This document shows, piece after piece, positions 11,480 to 24,900 of a DNA stretch of 64,000 bases. How positions within the stretch are numbered: the stretch's first letter is position 1; each line of letters begins with the position of its first letter. Both the position numbers and the translations under genes were made by a program. The notes beneath the pieces were generated by a model, which saw nothing but the letters and a program-made list of their open reading frames with translations, did not search any database and was not told where the DNA came from. The DNA comes from Chrysoperla carnea (lineage: Eukaryota > Arthropoda > Insecta > Neuroptera > Chrysopidae): positions 90,576,368-90,640,367 of the forward strand of contig NC_058337.1 in NCBI RefSeq assembly GCF_905475395.1, read 5' to 3'.

Positions 11480-12238
11480 GTTGATACTCTATAGTGACTC
11501 AATTATTTGTGTAATATTTTATTAAATTATCAATTTGTTTCTATTAAATTATCAATTTGTCCAGTTTTTACATTCCATAGTTATAAAATTAAAAAATAAA
11601 CCAAAATAATTAAAAATAAAAAATGATAATTTTGTCATGAAAATCGGTATATGGGCATGAAAAAATATTCAAAGCAACTTTTTCTAATAATTGATATATC
11701 GCTAACCATCTCTGGCGCTAGGCAAAATTTTAATAATTTGACCTATTTGTCAATTTGTACATACTGTATATATTTCATATACACAGGGCATAAAAACAGA
11801 ATGTAGTCAACTTTAATAAATGAAAAATAAAATAAAATTTTGTTAATTTAGAAACTCCGAAAAATGTTATTCTATTTTACTTAAAAACAAATGCACCCCA
11901 AATCATTATTTCGCTTGTCTTCTAAACTAAGTAAATTTTGTCTTCATGTACCTGCAATATGATTCAAGGTACATTGTAACCGGGTAATGTTCTATTAAGA
12001 AAACGTGTGTACTTGATAATATTTATATTCTAATAAATTTTAAATGGTACACCTACTGAAATCAATAATTTTGAAGGCGTAGTTTTGTAAATTGGCGCCA
12101 ATATAATATGTTTTTATACATGTCAAAAAAATGACATAATACTTTGAGTATTATTACAAGTAAAAAAAATTTATTAAACGATATTATTTTTATTAAAAAT
12201 TATACTTATATTATGCTTAAGAATATAATTTTATAAAA
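11480..12238. other. AT-rich intergenic DNA with short repeat remnants
   Basis: A short direct repeat (ATTAAATTATCAATTTGT, twice, about 11522-11562) and a possible F1 head remnant near 11765-11795. No gene. Confidence 0.4.
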
Positions 12239-12240
12239 TA

Positions 12241-12729
12241 CTAGATTGATACCGACCGCTTCGCTGGGTTTAAAAGTCAAGATCGATAAAGATTGCTCTC
12301 GCTTATCCCCTTTCTATAACATTCAAAATAATGGTAAGTTTTGTTTTACACAGATAAAATATATGTATGTTTTTTAATTTTTTTAAATGTATAATAGTCG
12401 TAATTATTCATTCAGTATATTAGAAAAGATAGCCGTGAAATATTTTATATTGACTATTTTTACAGAAATCTGTAATTTATGGTAATGTCAAATGATTACT
12501 TTTACAGAAATCTGTAATTTATGGTAATGTCAAATGTCAAATTAAATTAAATTTCTTTATATTTTTAATTAAAAAAAAAAATATTTTTTTATCAATTATA
12601 GTTCATGTGTTATTCTGATATATCAGCTATATTTCTGTACAGTTTCATTAAAAACCATTCGCTAGTTAAAGCGTGAACGCGTAACAAACAAACAAACATG
12701 CTTACTTTCGAATTTATAATATATAGAGA
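12241..12729 (-). mobile_element. Helitron-like non-autonomous element, family HelA copy 1
   Basis: Read on the minus strand it starts TCTCTATATATTATAAATTC, then GAAAGTAAGCATGTTTGTTT, and ends GGTATCAATCTAG followed by T. It therefore has the Helitron hallmarks 5'-TC and 3'-CTRR/T, with a short imperfect hairpin just upstream of the 3' end (CCCAGCGAAGCGG). About 75-85% similar by eye to the copies at 37659 and 50186. It holds a 42-bp internal tandem duplication (units starting near 12461 and 12503) that the other copies lack. No protein is encoded. Confidence 0.75.
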
Positions 12730-13073
12730 TATGCCTATTTGTTGGTCATTCAATTTTAATTCATACAATTTTTCAACTCTAATCTGATTATTATTCTTAA
12801 TAATATGTAAATATTTTATGAATGAAATAATTATAATGACCTTATATCAATTTCTAAACAAAATTGACTTCTATTTGGCAACAATTGTATTAGTTCAACT
12901 TTTTATGGGAAAATTGTCTCCGTAATATAACATTATTGAAAGAAAATATTTTTTTTTTTTAAATTTTATTTAGTTTAACGTCTGCACTTTTACAACTGAG
13001 GTTATATGTACAGTCGGTTAAATACATATTAAGATTGAACCATTTCACGCCTTGATTAACATTATGTAACCTA

Positions 13074-14340
13074 CCAGTAGATACCCGCCTGCTTTGCTGG
13101 AAAATTTATCCTTTAAAAACAAAGATTATCACGTTATATCCCTCATTTTTTTTGAAAATGAAGTTTTGCCCATCATACTCGCTGACATTGTTGCTTTCTA
13201 TAGGTTCAATGATTAAATAAACCTGATTTTTATTCTTTTTGGATCAAAATTACCCCATCCATTGAATTTCATCAAATTCCAATTTTTTTTGAGATTTTCT
13301 CGTTTTTACCAAAGGGGTACCCCTTATAAAAGTTGCAAAAAATCGAGAAATTTTTTGTATCTCCTTTTTCGATAAAACTCAGTATATAAGGTAATTTTGA
13401 TCCAAAAAGTACAAAATTTAGGCGCATTTGACGGCTGGTCGAATAGTTTTTGAGATACGGACTAAAATCGATCCAAATATTGCGATATCTCAGAAACTCT
13501 GTATCCAATCATTCAAATTAACCTGATTTTTATACTTTTTGGATCAAAATTACCCCATCCACCGATTTCGTCAATTTTATAACTTATTATAGGTGAAATA
13601 ATTTTTAAAATCGGTTAAGTAGTTAATTCAAAAAGGACGAATTTTCATATAAACTATCATTACTTTTTAGCCACCAAAATTATAGAGTTTCATATAAACT
13701 TCCATCCCCAATTTGACCCTCTCAAAGAATGAATTTTATGAAAAAAGTAAAATAAACTTTTGTCTCAAACCATGAGCTCATATATCAACTTTTACTTTTC
13801 TAACTTTAAAAATGATATATTAACTCAAATAAATTTATTATTCTATTTATCCTATAAAAATAATTCATATTTCTATCTCCAATGGTTTTGCCCTCGACTT
13901 TTTCTGCCGATTAAAACCTTAAAAATACAGGAGTATAATCATCGTTTCAAATATTTCGTACAACGATAAAATAAAGTTTCAGGCTTTGAGTTTATAAATA
14001 ATGACTCCAAAGATACCGCTTGTGAGAAAAAAAATTAAAATTCTCTGTTAATATATATAAATCACATGTAGTTAAAAAAAACTATAGTAACATGACAAAC
14101 ATGCAAACGTGGATCTACATTTGTCTATAAAATTACTAACATGGGTTTTCCATATACAAAATTGTATTCCCTTTTTATCCCCTCTGGGGCAGAATTTTGG
14201 AAAAACCTATCTTATCGGATGCCTACGTCATACAAAGAACAACACTTTCCAAGTTTCAGGTCTCTACGATCAGCAGTGGTTTAGGCTGTGAAATGATCCG
14301 TCAGTTAATCATTCAGGACAAAGCATTTTATATATATAGA
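13074..14340 (-). mobile_element. Helitron-like non-autonomous element, family HelB copy 1 (1.27 kb)
   Basis: The minus strand starts TCTATATATATAAAATGC and ends GGCGGGTATCTACTGG followed by T, again TC...CTRR/T. The 3' hairpin region CCAGCAAAGCAGGCGGG resembles HelA, so both probably used the same replication machinery. The inner part contains twice a block with TTTTGGATCAAAATTACCCC (about 13240 and 13540) and TTTTTGAGATACGGACTAAA. Shares the inner blocks with 32501-33345 and about 24964-25328. No intact protein. Confidence 0.75.
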
Positions 14341-14344
14341 TAAA

Positions 14345-15535
14345 ATTTACAATGTAGGTACCTACTTAGTACACTTTCCTATTTTATTGGATTTTTTCAT
14401 GAATCATAGTTATTTTTAAATATTATTTTCCAAAAGCTAAATAAATTAGTTTAATATAATCAATTGCGTGCCATCCGCACGCACTATCCTTAGTACCGTC
14501 TTTTAGCTATTATAGGATCGCATAAAGAATTTTTTAAATTTTTTTTAAATTTTTCAATGAATAAATATAAATAAATAAATACAAAATATATGTTGTATTT
14601 GCAAGGCCAAAAAACGATGCTTGAGAGTATCGCTGGTATAAAGACGGGCATACAAAGCATTTAACAAAGTTCTGAAAAAAATCACGATATTAAAAACATT
14701 AAAAATCTATTATGTATTTATTGTTAAGGATAAGTACCTAACATTCTTTCTTGTGTAAGCGTATTTGTCACGTTTTTAAAGGAATATTTCAAAAAATTTC
14801 ATGTATGCGCAATTCAGAGAAACAACAATTTTTTGGCGCAAATTATTGAACTAATTTTTATCTTTTCAGGTTTTTCATGCGGTACCTACATATTATTATT
14901 TTTTCATAAAGATTTATTAGTTTACGAGCGATAAACGTTTCATACATTATTATTAACTTTGTATTATATATTAGTCGGTTAAAAGATCGAAATTTTGTTA
15001 TTAATTCACTAAAAGTTTGATAGAAAATGATGATAAATATAAGTTTTATACGCAATACATTAATTTAAATTAATAATATTCAATAAAATAATGTGTGTAA
15101 ATTAATTTTTTTTATTTCCAATTGATAGAATGAATTCGATATAAATATTTTATAGCGCAATGACTCCGACTTAGGCTTTGTATATGTGTATAAAATTGTT
15201 AGTTTACTTATATAGCCTATAGGTATATAAGTATTGTGTGTATATCGCTTATTATGTATTATGAAGGTGGATTAAGTGATATATAACATTTGTATTTTAT
15301 AATGTTTGTTATTTATCTATCAAAAGATATATTCACTTTGGATGTATGGTTGAAGTCTTATACAGAATGTCACACACAACTCCATAGATATAAATCAAAC
15401 GTAAAGTTTTTGAACATATTTGCAAGAAGTTATTTTGTGTGAACGTAGTCATCAGTCTAATAGTACTGAGTTAGAGCGATGTTGAAAGACCTACCTTTTT
15501 TTAGTTACATGTCCGATAAACATTTAACATAAGTT
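14345..15535. other. AT-rich intergenic DNA
   Basis: No gene recognised. Small GC-richer patch at about 14463-14520. Confidence 0.45.
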
Positions 15536-15861
15536 TTTGGAAGATAAAGGAAGATGTAATGTGAAAAAAGTTGGTATAAATTACTTTTTGACCGATTTCA
15601 AACAGAAAAGGAGGAGATTACCTCAGATCTTTCGACTGGGTGAACCAAGTTTGATAATTCATTATCTATTTGAAAACTGGTGCCTGCTGTGTGGTTCCAT
15701 TTCATTTTGGTCAGGACAATGGCACCCATGAGAAAACCATAAATAAATTTTAATTAAGTATGCACGACAAGAGGACGAATAACTCAATATCACGCCAACC
15801 GATTTCGATGATTTTTTTTTAGTGACAAATTAGTTAGTGTACTCCAGATTCACTAAAAATC

Positions 15862-16535
15862 ACAACAAAAAAAAACCTTTTAACAAAAAGAAAACCGATT
15901 TCAAAAAGAAAAACTTTTTCTAAACTAATTAATATGTACTAAAAACTAAAAATATAACGATAATGAAGAGCCTAAATGGCCGAGCGGTCTAAGGCGCTAG
16001 TTTTAGAACGTTGGACTGTTTAGACTTAGGTTGCGGGTCCGAATCCAGGCAGCGGCAGTGTGAACAATTTATAATTAAAAATGGAAGTGCAGAATTGATC
16101 ACATTGTCGTCGCTTGGATAAGAACGAAGTAACCGACTCCACCCACATCAAAAATGTAATTGTAAATATGTTTGTAATGGAATAAATAAAGATTAACAAA
16201 TAATGATGTGGGTGGCCTCTGTGATTAGGCATGCGTCACAAAAACGGAGGTTAAACCCCCATTATTGTTATTATTATTATTATTATTATAACGATAATAT
16301 AATGTAGTTAAAATTATTGTTATTTTTGTAGTCGGTGTCAGCCAAGCTAATGTAGCAAACTGTTCTGTCAGAGTTGTTTCCCAGGCTGACACCGACTTCA
16401 AAAATAACAATAATTTTAACTACATTATATTATCGTTATTTTTTTTACTTTTTAGTGCATTTTAATTTGTTTTGGAAAAGTTTTTCTTTTGAAGTTGGTT
16501 AAAAGGTTTTGTTAAAAGTTTTTTTTATTTTTATT
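15862..16535. mobile_element. Palindromic (foldback) MITE hosting a nested SINE
   Basis: With the SINE and one target duplication removed, the left arm is 15862-15964 plus 16299-16343 (about 148 bp). The right arm is 16384-16535 (about 152 bp), with a 40-bp loop at 16344-16383. The inner 56 bp of the arms (16288-16343 against 16384-16439) match except for one base and end in GTCGGTGTCAGCC. The outer 90 bp match at roughly 80%. The whole is a near-perfect long hairpin, as expected of a foldback-type non-autonomous DNA element. The outer ends are ragged, so exact termini are uncertain. Confidence 0.75.
15965..16286 (+). mobile_element. tRNA-derived SINE, copy A, with 12-bp target site duplication
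   Basis: Flanked by identical TATAACGATAAT at 15953-15964 and 16287-16298, the signature of target-primed insertion. The 5' head is tRNA-Leu/Ser-like: A box TGGCCGAGCGG (15977-15987) and B box GGGTCCGAATCC (16035-16046). The body (TGATCACATTGTCGTCGCTT and neighbours) is shared with copy B at 36327-36620. The tail is TTATTATTATTATTATTAT-like. Length 322 bp. Transcription by Pol III is expected from the boxes; mobilisation would need a partner LINE not seen here. Confidence 0.88.
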
Positions 16536-16559
16536 ATGAAGGGACAGGAGTTTTTGAAA

Positions 16560-19440
16560 AAAAAATCAGCGCTCAATTTTATTAACATTTTCATGTTTAT
16601 ACGCTGGTAGCACTACACATATATACTACATCTTCAGTGTGGAATATACTCCGTACAATGTGTATAAGAAAGATACTATTATATATTTTTCCGTATTTTT
16701 GTGTCCTGCATAATTCAATGCAGCCACCATTAAATAAATAAAGAATATCCAAGAAAGCATTGAAAAACACGTTTTTTCATGTTTATTTCACTGAAACTCG
16801 AAAACTGAATGAAGAATGAAATGATTAAAATTGCAAAACAAAACTATAGATAACGTTCTACACATGTGTTCTTAATGCTGCAGATTTGTTTCATTTTTTT
16901 GACATAAATTTTTGGTTTGAAGAGTTTTGTGTCGTAGTTAAGGAGTCATTTTACAATTGTAAGACCACTTGTAGTTAAATACAAAAATATAACAACAAAA
17001 TGATAGATATAAGCATTGATTCATTATTTGATTTATTAATTCATATTTAAATCAAATAAAGGCACCATACATTTATAAGCAAACCTCTAGTTCTCCAAAC
17101 TAATATTAACAAAACTAGAATGTTTATAAAAATAATTTTAAAAATCAACAAATGTGTCCTTTAAATACAGTTTGAGGCTATTTTCTGTGTACAAAAATTT
17201 CTTAATATTATTATAATTTTGACGCTAAGTATAATATTATGAATAATGAAATGTAAATTAGATTTTTATAGTGTTATAAAGTTTATTTAATCTAAAACTT
17301 AATTTCGTTTCTTACACCCTGCATATTTAAGAACAATATGAACTTATGCATGAAATTAAGTTTAAACTTTGTAACACTCAAATGCTGAAGGTATAGTAAA
17401 GGAACAAAATACTATCTCCGTCTATAGTTCGTGCATTCGATAGATAAAAAATGCAAAGATTTCGCGATAGAAATTTTTATAGCGTGTTTTATATCTCAAA
17501 AATAAATTGCGGTTTGTAAGTGAACAAAATCAGAGAGTGGGTCACTATTTACATTGGGCACAATTTGAGCACTCAGCGGAGAAATTTATTATCATATACT
17601 TAATTTTTTATTTTATATTACTCCATTTAGTTAAATTCTTTAAAACTATGATTAATTATTATTGAAAACGATTTAAATATTGATACAAAAGCATATTTAA
17701 TTTCCTTCGTTTGAGTATTCTTCACGACGCTCCCACCATATATATGTTCCTGGGCAAGATTAAAAATTGAAAAAAAATATGTTAAAATTTTATAATGTCT
17801 TTAAAACAATCAGGTTAAATAAAAATGAGTTTGAATTGATGAGATACCAAGCATATTGACAACTAGAACAGATAGGATTCTACTTTTCTAGAATAAATTT
17901 GAACTTCTTTTTCCCTGTCCAATTTCCGTTTCAAAAAATTGTTAAAATAATACGTCAACGGAACATAATTTGCCTATTGAGTTTCTCATTTATAGTTAGA
18001 TAAAAATGAAATAGTAACTCACTGTATGTTTTGATTTTTCACAATTTTTAAAGAAAAATTGTCGACAAATAGATGTTTGAAACTTCATCAATGGCCTATT
18101 AAGGTCGTTTAAAAAAATTGTAATTACTATATAACTATAAAGACTGCAGTGTGTTCTTCCAGAAATGTAGTTCCTTAAATTTGCCACAAAATGCGTTTCT
18201 GCTTTTTTCTCTAGGGGTAAAATTAATCGAAAAAGATGGTCGACCAACAAATCTACATAAAACTCAAACAAGCTTGGATAACAATTCTATATAGAGTTTT
18301 TTGTACAGAGAAAGCTTGACAATAATAACGACATGCAAATAATTTCTGCACTCGACATTTACTGTTTGATATCATAAAAATTTTTCCTACCCTCTCAACT
18401 CTTGTTGCAAAACAATAGGCGATAGTAAGAATTTCTGGGATACGTTTTCAGCTCTTCGCGAAGATACATCTTTATAAAATTACGTCAATTTTATTGACAA
18501 ATCTATTTGAACGAAATATTGTACAGTCTATGTAGATAATTTAGGTAAATTAACAGAAGAAGATTGAGAAAATGCATAGGGCCCAATAATCGAATCCTGA
18601 TGCCTTGAATTCAAGTTATAATCTTTACTACACAATTAGCTTTGCTATCTATTATATAATGTGCATTTTTATACTATAGGTAATCATTAATTTGATGATA
18701 AATGGTCTACTTTATAAAATAAATTTATTAATCGAACTAGTTTTGTTTTAATCAAACAGGAATTGGTTTTTTATTTTCTGGCTCGTATCATTAATATTAT
18801 TATTATTATTTCATTAGAATAATAATATAAAAATAAAAAAGATTTACCATGTAAAATGATAATAAATTTTTAATAATATGTTTTATATATGTAGACTGTA
18901 CAGTGTAATCAAACCGCCATTCTACGTTACCTATATCTTGTCATAATTCGCGTACATTTGTAATTCGTTACACGTAAATATATTATATTATACTATATTG
19001 TATGTATATCACCTCCGTCTCTAAAGTTGTTTGTTCTATCACAATTAAAACTTAACATATTTAATTAAAAAAACATTTTTTTGGTATTAATTATTGTTTT
19101 TTTTAAGAATACCGCTTTATGAGAGGTTCGTATAATTTTTAATATTTCACTTCTATTTATATAATGGTTTATAATTTATTGTCGAAAAACAAAATACCGT
19201 AGAAGCGTTAAGTCGACTCCTTTTTTAGCTGAAAAAACTCTTGTTGAGAAACAATCTTGTTTAAAAAGTGTAGGGGTTTTGATCTCTGCCATATACTTTT
19301 ATGTATGAAAGGATTTTAATAAATTTTAACTTTTTGGAAGAATATTTCAAATGGATCAATAGTCTCGCTAATTTTTTTTAAATTATGCAAATTTAATCTT
19401 TAATGTTTTGTAAAGTTTAATCTTTTTCGATGATAATGCC
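16560..19440. other. AT-rich intergenic DNA, nothing firm
   Basis: Includes a GC-richer patch at 16600-16740 with a short open frame on the minus strand (begins MVAALNYAGHKNTEKYIIV) that ends after 34 codons and is not recognised. Otherwise A/T-rich with short (ATT)n runs near 18790-18815. Confidence 0.4.
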
Positions 19441-19446
19441 ATCATT

Positions 19447-20198
19447 ATATATAGTGTGTCTCCGGATAGAGATAACTATACTTGTAAATTTCCTTATTTT
19501 CCATTTTAAGAAAAAAAGTCATTCTTTATAAGAAGTTTTGCTTATTATGAAAAGTATGTAGGAATATTTAAAACTTCTAAACAATGTATAGGGTAGGCAA
19601 AAATTTGGTATCACCATTTTTTTTTGGGTAAACTACCCTTCGTTTTTAAAAGTTGACAAAATGTTACTAAAAAAAGTTACTCGAAATTAACAATTATGAC
19701 TCTAAACAAAATATCAAGAAGATCTTTCCTTTGACAATTCCATTCTTATTGAATGTTTATCCGAGAAAATAAATTTTCTTTTTAATTTTCTAAACTAGTC
19801 AACAAAAAATTACACTCTCGGATAGTACATGTTCATTGATTTATTATTATTTTCTTTCTTGCGTTTTTTTATAATTAGAGCTTTTGTTCAAATAAAAAAT
19901 GATGCTATAATTAAAGTACACGGATCTTCTTGGTATTTTGTATAGAGTTATAATTTTAAATTGTGAATAACTTTTCTCAGTAACATTTCGCCAACTTATA
20001 AAAAAAAGGGTAGTTTACCAAAAATAAAAATAGTGATTCCAAATTTTTGGTAACCTGTACATTACTAAGAAGTTTTAAATATACCTACATACTTTTCATA
20101 ATAAGCAAAACTTCTTATAAAGAATAACTTTTTTTCTTAAAATGCAAAATAAGGAAATTTACAAGTATAGTTATCTCTATCCGGAGACACACTATATA
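19447..20198. mobile_element. Large foldback DNA element (about 750 bp, about 280-bp inverted arms)
   Basis: The left arm (19447 to about 19727) starts ATATATAGTGTGTCTCCGGA. The right arm (about 19921-20198) is its imperfect reverse complement, ending CCGGAGACACACTATATA. Several blocks match across the arms, such as AAGAAGTTTTGCTTATTATG and GGGTAAACTACCCT. The 190-bp centre is unique and non-coding. A TA target duplication is possible but indistinguishable from the AT-rich flank. Probably a non-autonomous cut-and-paste transposon. Confidence 0.8.
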
Positions 20199-20199
20199 T

Positions 20200-21298
20200 C
20201 ATAAGAACATGGATGACCTTATGAAAGCTCCAAACATATTTTTGCAGCGGTGCCAGAAGCCTTACACATAGGTAATCTATTTGTAAGAAATAAATTTCTT
20301 AAGTAATTAAACAGAGTTTGTTTTCAATTAAAAGCTTTAAGATCAAGAGTTGATTTAAAAAACTTTATTACCCGTATATGCATACTTTAACGTCGGGCTG
20401 ATCATGATTTTTTATTGGCGTATTCAATACCATGTGAATTATTTAATGACGATGATTCTGAATGGTAAAAATTACTTCAAAAATAGTTATTGTTGAATTC
20501 AATGTAGACATTTTATTAATCCATTAATTGATCTAAAGTTTTTGTTCAGTTCTTTTGAAAAAATATCTTAAAAAATATAATAAAAGTTTATACATAAAAT
20601 CTAAAAAATACAATAAATGAATGTTTATTTTTATTTTATTAATTAAAAAAAATATTTTTATTAATAATTTGAACTTGACTTTTAATAAATAAAATGATGA
20701 TCCAAAGTCAGTTATTCATTCATCTTGACTTTGTAAATCGTCATGGATCAAAGATTTTATTCATTATTACTTTACGGTTGGCTAATTTAATTCATAATAA
20801 ATAATAATAATATAAGTTAGCTATTCAAAGTTTACAATTATATCAATATCATTAGAATTTCATTATTTTATATTACCTTTATTGGCTTTTACTTTTAATA
20901 AATATTATTTAAAATGTTAAATGTTTATTGGAAGACATTGACTTTATTATTAAAGAACAGTGAAAATATGCTATTATTTTAAACTCATTTTAAATAGAAG
21001 CTTTGAGTTTCAGTAAGCATACTGATTTGGCAAAAATAGACTTTTGAAAAAATGTGGCTAATAAAAGTTGCTTTTCAAAAAAATATTAATAGTGATTTTT
21101 TTAATCATTTTTTTTTGAAAACCCAACAAATGGGTACATATTTGAAAGGAAATAATATATACGATAGATGTATCTGTTAGGTCTAAATTGCCTTACTCTT
21201 GAAACATTACGATATGTATCCATTATTCTCTCTAATTTTTATTTTTTAGGAGTTTTATTTACTTAACTGCTTGGATGTACTATGTAAATGAAGTACAT
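20200..21298. other. AT-rich intergenic DNA
   Basis: No gene, no clear repeat. Confidence 0.45.
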
Positions 21299-21299
21299 A

Positions 21300-21955
21300 C
21301 ATACAGAGTCTCCCATAATTGACTGCAGAACAATCGCTTCCTGAATTAGCTGAGAAAAAAAAGATTATGTTCTTTACCAAATTTTGATCTGAGACCTTAT
21401 TTACGAGATAATTAAGCTATTCTAACAGAGGATGTGTTTTATCATAGTATGAAGGAGTGGCATAAATGCAAAATTACTACAAAAAATACTAAATTTGGCT
21501 CCTTATATTATTGTAAAAATTAACACATAAAAACCATGTTTTACTACTCATTGTAAATTAAGTTTTGTACGCAACCAATCGTGCACATATCACATAATTT
21601 TGCATGTATTTTATCGAAACGGACAGTATACCCACAGAAAAACCACACTATGTATATTGCGTTGAAGTTGTAAGCTGATACGATGTATACGTTTGGGCTC
21701 TAGAGTTTTTTTTGTGTAGTAATTTCGTATATAGGTCACTCCTTCACACTATGATACAACACATCCCCTGTTAAAGAAGTGTGATGATTTTTATTTTGAT
21801 GAATGTTCTTTTTATTAATTGATCAATTTTTAGATTGATTTTTTCATAAATTAGGCCTCAGATCCAAATTTGGTTTCAAGAACATTTTCTTCTTTTTTTT
21901 CTCAGTTTATTCAGGAAGCGAAAGTTCTACAGTCAAATATAGAACATCCTGTATA
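21300..21955. mobile_element. MITE with long terminal inverted repeats (about 656 bp)
   Basis: The left end reads ATACAGAGTCTCCCATAATT and the right end, reverse-complemented, TATACAGGATGTTCTATATT. Both continue into GACTGYAGAAC, TCGCTTCCTGAAT and CTGAGAAAAAAAAG. The similarity continues inward to the paired blocks GGATGTGTTTTATCATAGTA and TACTATGATACAAC, about 140-220 bp per arm. The centre is non-coding. TA flanks are likely. A possible fragment of the same end (ACAGGATGTTCT) lies near 23187. Confidence 0.75.
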
Positions 21956-21959
21956 AATG

Positions 21960-24900
21960 AAGTTTTAATTAGTTCCTCGGCTAAGTGAATTTTAAGACAC
22001 GATCAATATTGATCTAATGAAATAAAACATAAAATAAAAATAACTTATTAATAAATTATCGATTAAAATTAATATCAAAACTTTGAGTATTTTATATATG
22101 TGCTTGAATGATATGATTTAATTATGTGGGAAGTGAACAAAACTAGAGCATTATAATATTATATTGAAAAGAAAGTGATTTATAAATAAACAAACTTAAT
22201 AATTGTATTACAAAATCCTTTATTCAATAAAAAAATTGTAAAAATAACAATATTTGTATTTTTTTTTTTTGTTCAAGTAAAATACTTTCATTATTCATAA
22301 AGAGTAATGAAGTAAATAAAGTAGCAAGGTTATAAATCAAGTTAATTAACTTAATTATTTAATTTTTAAACACGTACATACAGTAATTATTAATATACTA
22401 TTTACAATACCCGTTGAAAAAGGCTGTCCTCTTTATGGTTTTTTGCTCCTGTACATTTTAAAAATACTAAACCACCAATGTTTTTTTTTGGTTCCCGCAT
22501 ATTTGAAAAACGCTGAACCGCTAATGTTTTTTTTCGTTTCTATAAATTTGAAAAACACTTAGCCATGAATTTTTTGAATCATATGTATTAATATAGGTTT
22601 AATTAACACAAGTAAAGTGGTGTAATAAGATTGCAGCAATTCCCTATTGGCTACTAATTGGATTGCCTGAACATTTAAATAATTTTAATTAATAATTATA
22701 TATATTCAATATTTTTATTTATTATTATTATTTATTAAAAAAATTATTTTTATTTTCTTATACATAATTGAAATACAGTTGCAGAAATTGATAGTTTTTT
22801 GTGACAATTTGTTTATCTATAAGAATTCTACCTGATGATTTTCGAAATTATTCGTATAGACTTATTACACCTAATATGTTCCTTGAAGATTAATTGTTTC
22901 ATTGCATATCGAACATCGGACAAATGCCGAAATTTGATATATATTATATTTATGCTTTAAATAAAAATTTTAAATCATTCTTATCTTGATAATTAATCTC
23001 TTTTTTTACACATTTTAGCAAATTATATTATAGTGTACAATTATTTTTCTTTTAAAAATTTATAATTTAAATTTTGCACAGGTGAGTTGAGAACAATGGA
23101 ATGCTATATTGATTCCAAAATTGGTTATTTTTATTAGATATACTTCATTAAAAAGTTAAAAAAATATTTCATAAAAACATTACTACAGGATGTTCTAAAA
23201 AGCAGTTTGTTTACAAAAGTGAGTTTTTCCAAGTTTTTCCATAAAATTAATATTCTACGATGCTATCGAAAGATACACACATATTGATTTGATACATAGT
23301 TTAATGTAAGCTGGTAGTGCTGGCGTTTAATTTTTATTATCAACGACTTAAATTACTGGAACAGAAAGTACTCAAAACCATTCCGAACGAAAAATACAGA
23401 ATTATCCAAAAAACTAACAATGAAAAAGTATGCCATGAAAATCCCAAGTGAAAACATTCTCTTAGAAAGTTTGAGTGAAAACATCCTTTGTATTAAAACC
23501 TCACATTTTAGGGTTCTAAATTACGAAAAACACTTTTGTCATAATGTAATATTAAAAGTCTGTCAGCATATTATATAAAATTATGGCTTACGCCTTAATA
23601 AAATACTTTACAACTTAATAAAACGCTAAACAATCGAAAAAGCAGCTTTAAAGATTAAAACAAACATACAGACAATATTAAATAGAAAATCCTTAAAAAT
23701 ACAGTAATACCATTTCTAAAAATTTGTATAATGGAGGGAACGGGAAAGCATAAATTCGTTATATTTTGATATTTGTTTGTTCAAAAACAACTTGTTGTTG
23801 GTGGCTTAGACTACAAGCCTATTTTTAATCGATATTTCAATAATAATCAATTTTTTACTTGGAATCTAAATTGTTATTTATAAAATTAAGTTTACTTGGA
23901 GCTTCTTTTCATTACAGTCTTAACATATGATACAATGATTGGAAAGACACTTTGTTAAAAGTTTCAAATTCATTTCTTGCAGGTTTTTCGGATATTCAAA
24001 TTAAAGATACGAGTTAAATTTTTTCCATGTGAGAATTAAACTACTAATGACATAAAAATTTTTTAATTTCATTGCATTGCAATTAAGATTCAAATCTAAT
24101 AGAATATTGTCAATTTGAGTTAAACAAACTGCTAAAAAATTAATAGTAAAATTTTAGAATTCGCAGCGAATACATATAACTCATTCGTTAAAATGATCTT
24201 CATCTTTAGGGTACACCCAATATAAATTATGTTTAATAATTTATAATTAATATTTACTAATTAACTATCCATAATAAACAATTTTTTGATAATTGTCATC
24301 TAATTTGATCTTTATAATAAAAACTAGTACAAGGATATTTTAATAATTTTATTTAAAGAAAAAATTATTCATCCGTAACTAGAAACAAAAATATAATCCA
24401 AAATAAGAATAAATTAAGTAAATAACATCTGGTTAGCAATTTTTTTTTTAAATCTTAAATAACATTAATTTACTTTCCATATTTGCATTAAAAAGTCAGA
24501 AAAATATCTGTGTGTCCTGTGAATAATAAACGTTATCTCATTATTGTTTAAGCATAAAAAGAATTATTTTATTTCTAAATTACTTTTCCATTCAAGATAA
24601 ATTACATTAATTTTAAATGGCAAAAGTGTGTTCTTTTTCCGCTGGTAAATTTGCCGTTACCAGCGAGTTAATGTCAATGTCCATTGCTTTAGTACGTTGT
24701 CTTTTCGTCTTGTCTAACTACGATTAAGTTAATAATTTTAACCTTATGAAACTACGATTTATTTGAATGTGTTATAACCTCATAAAAATAGCTTCTTATT
24801 TGTTTTTGGTTGTAAATCTACAACTCTAATTTCCCAGAGACTAATAACGTAATAAGAACGTAATAGAAGAAAGTATCATCATAGTGGTGTCATTTTGAAT

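Noticed and set aside
15965..16050. Possible tRNA-Leu gene
   Set aside because: Good A and B boxes, but the acceptor stem does not close and the same head recurs with a shared body at 36327-36620, so it is a SINE head.
16225..16410. Minus-strand open frame with a poly-Asn run
   Set aside because: The Asn run is the translated (ATT)n tail of the SINE; the rest is MITE sequence.
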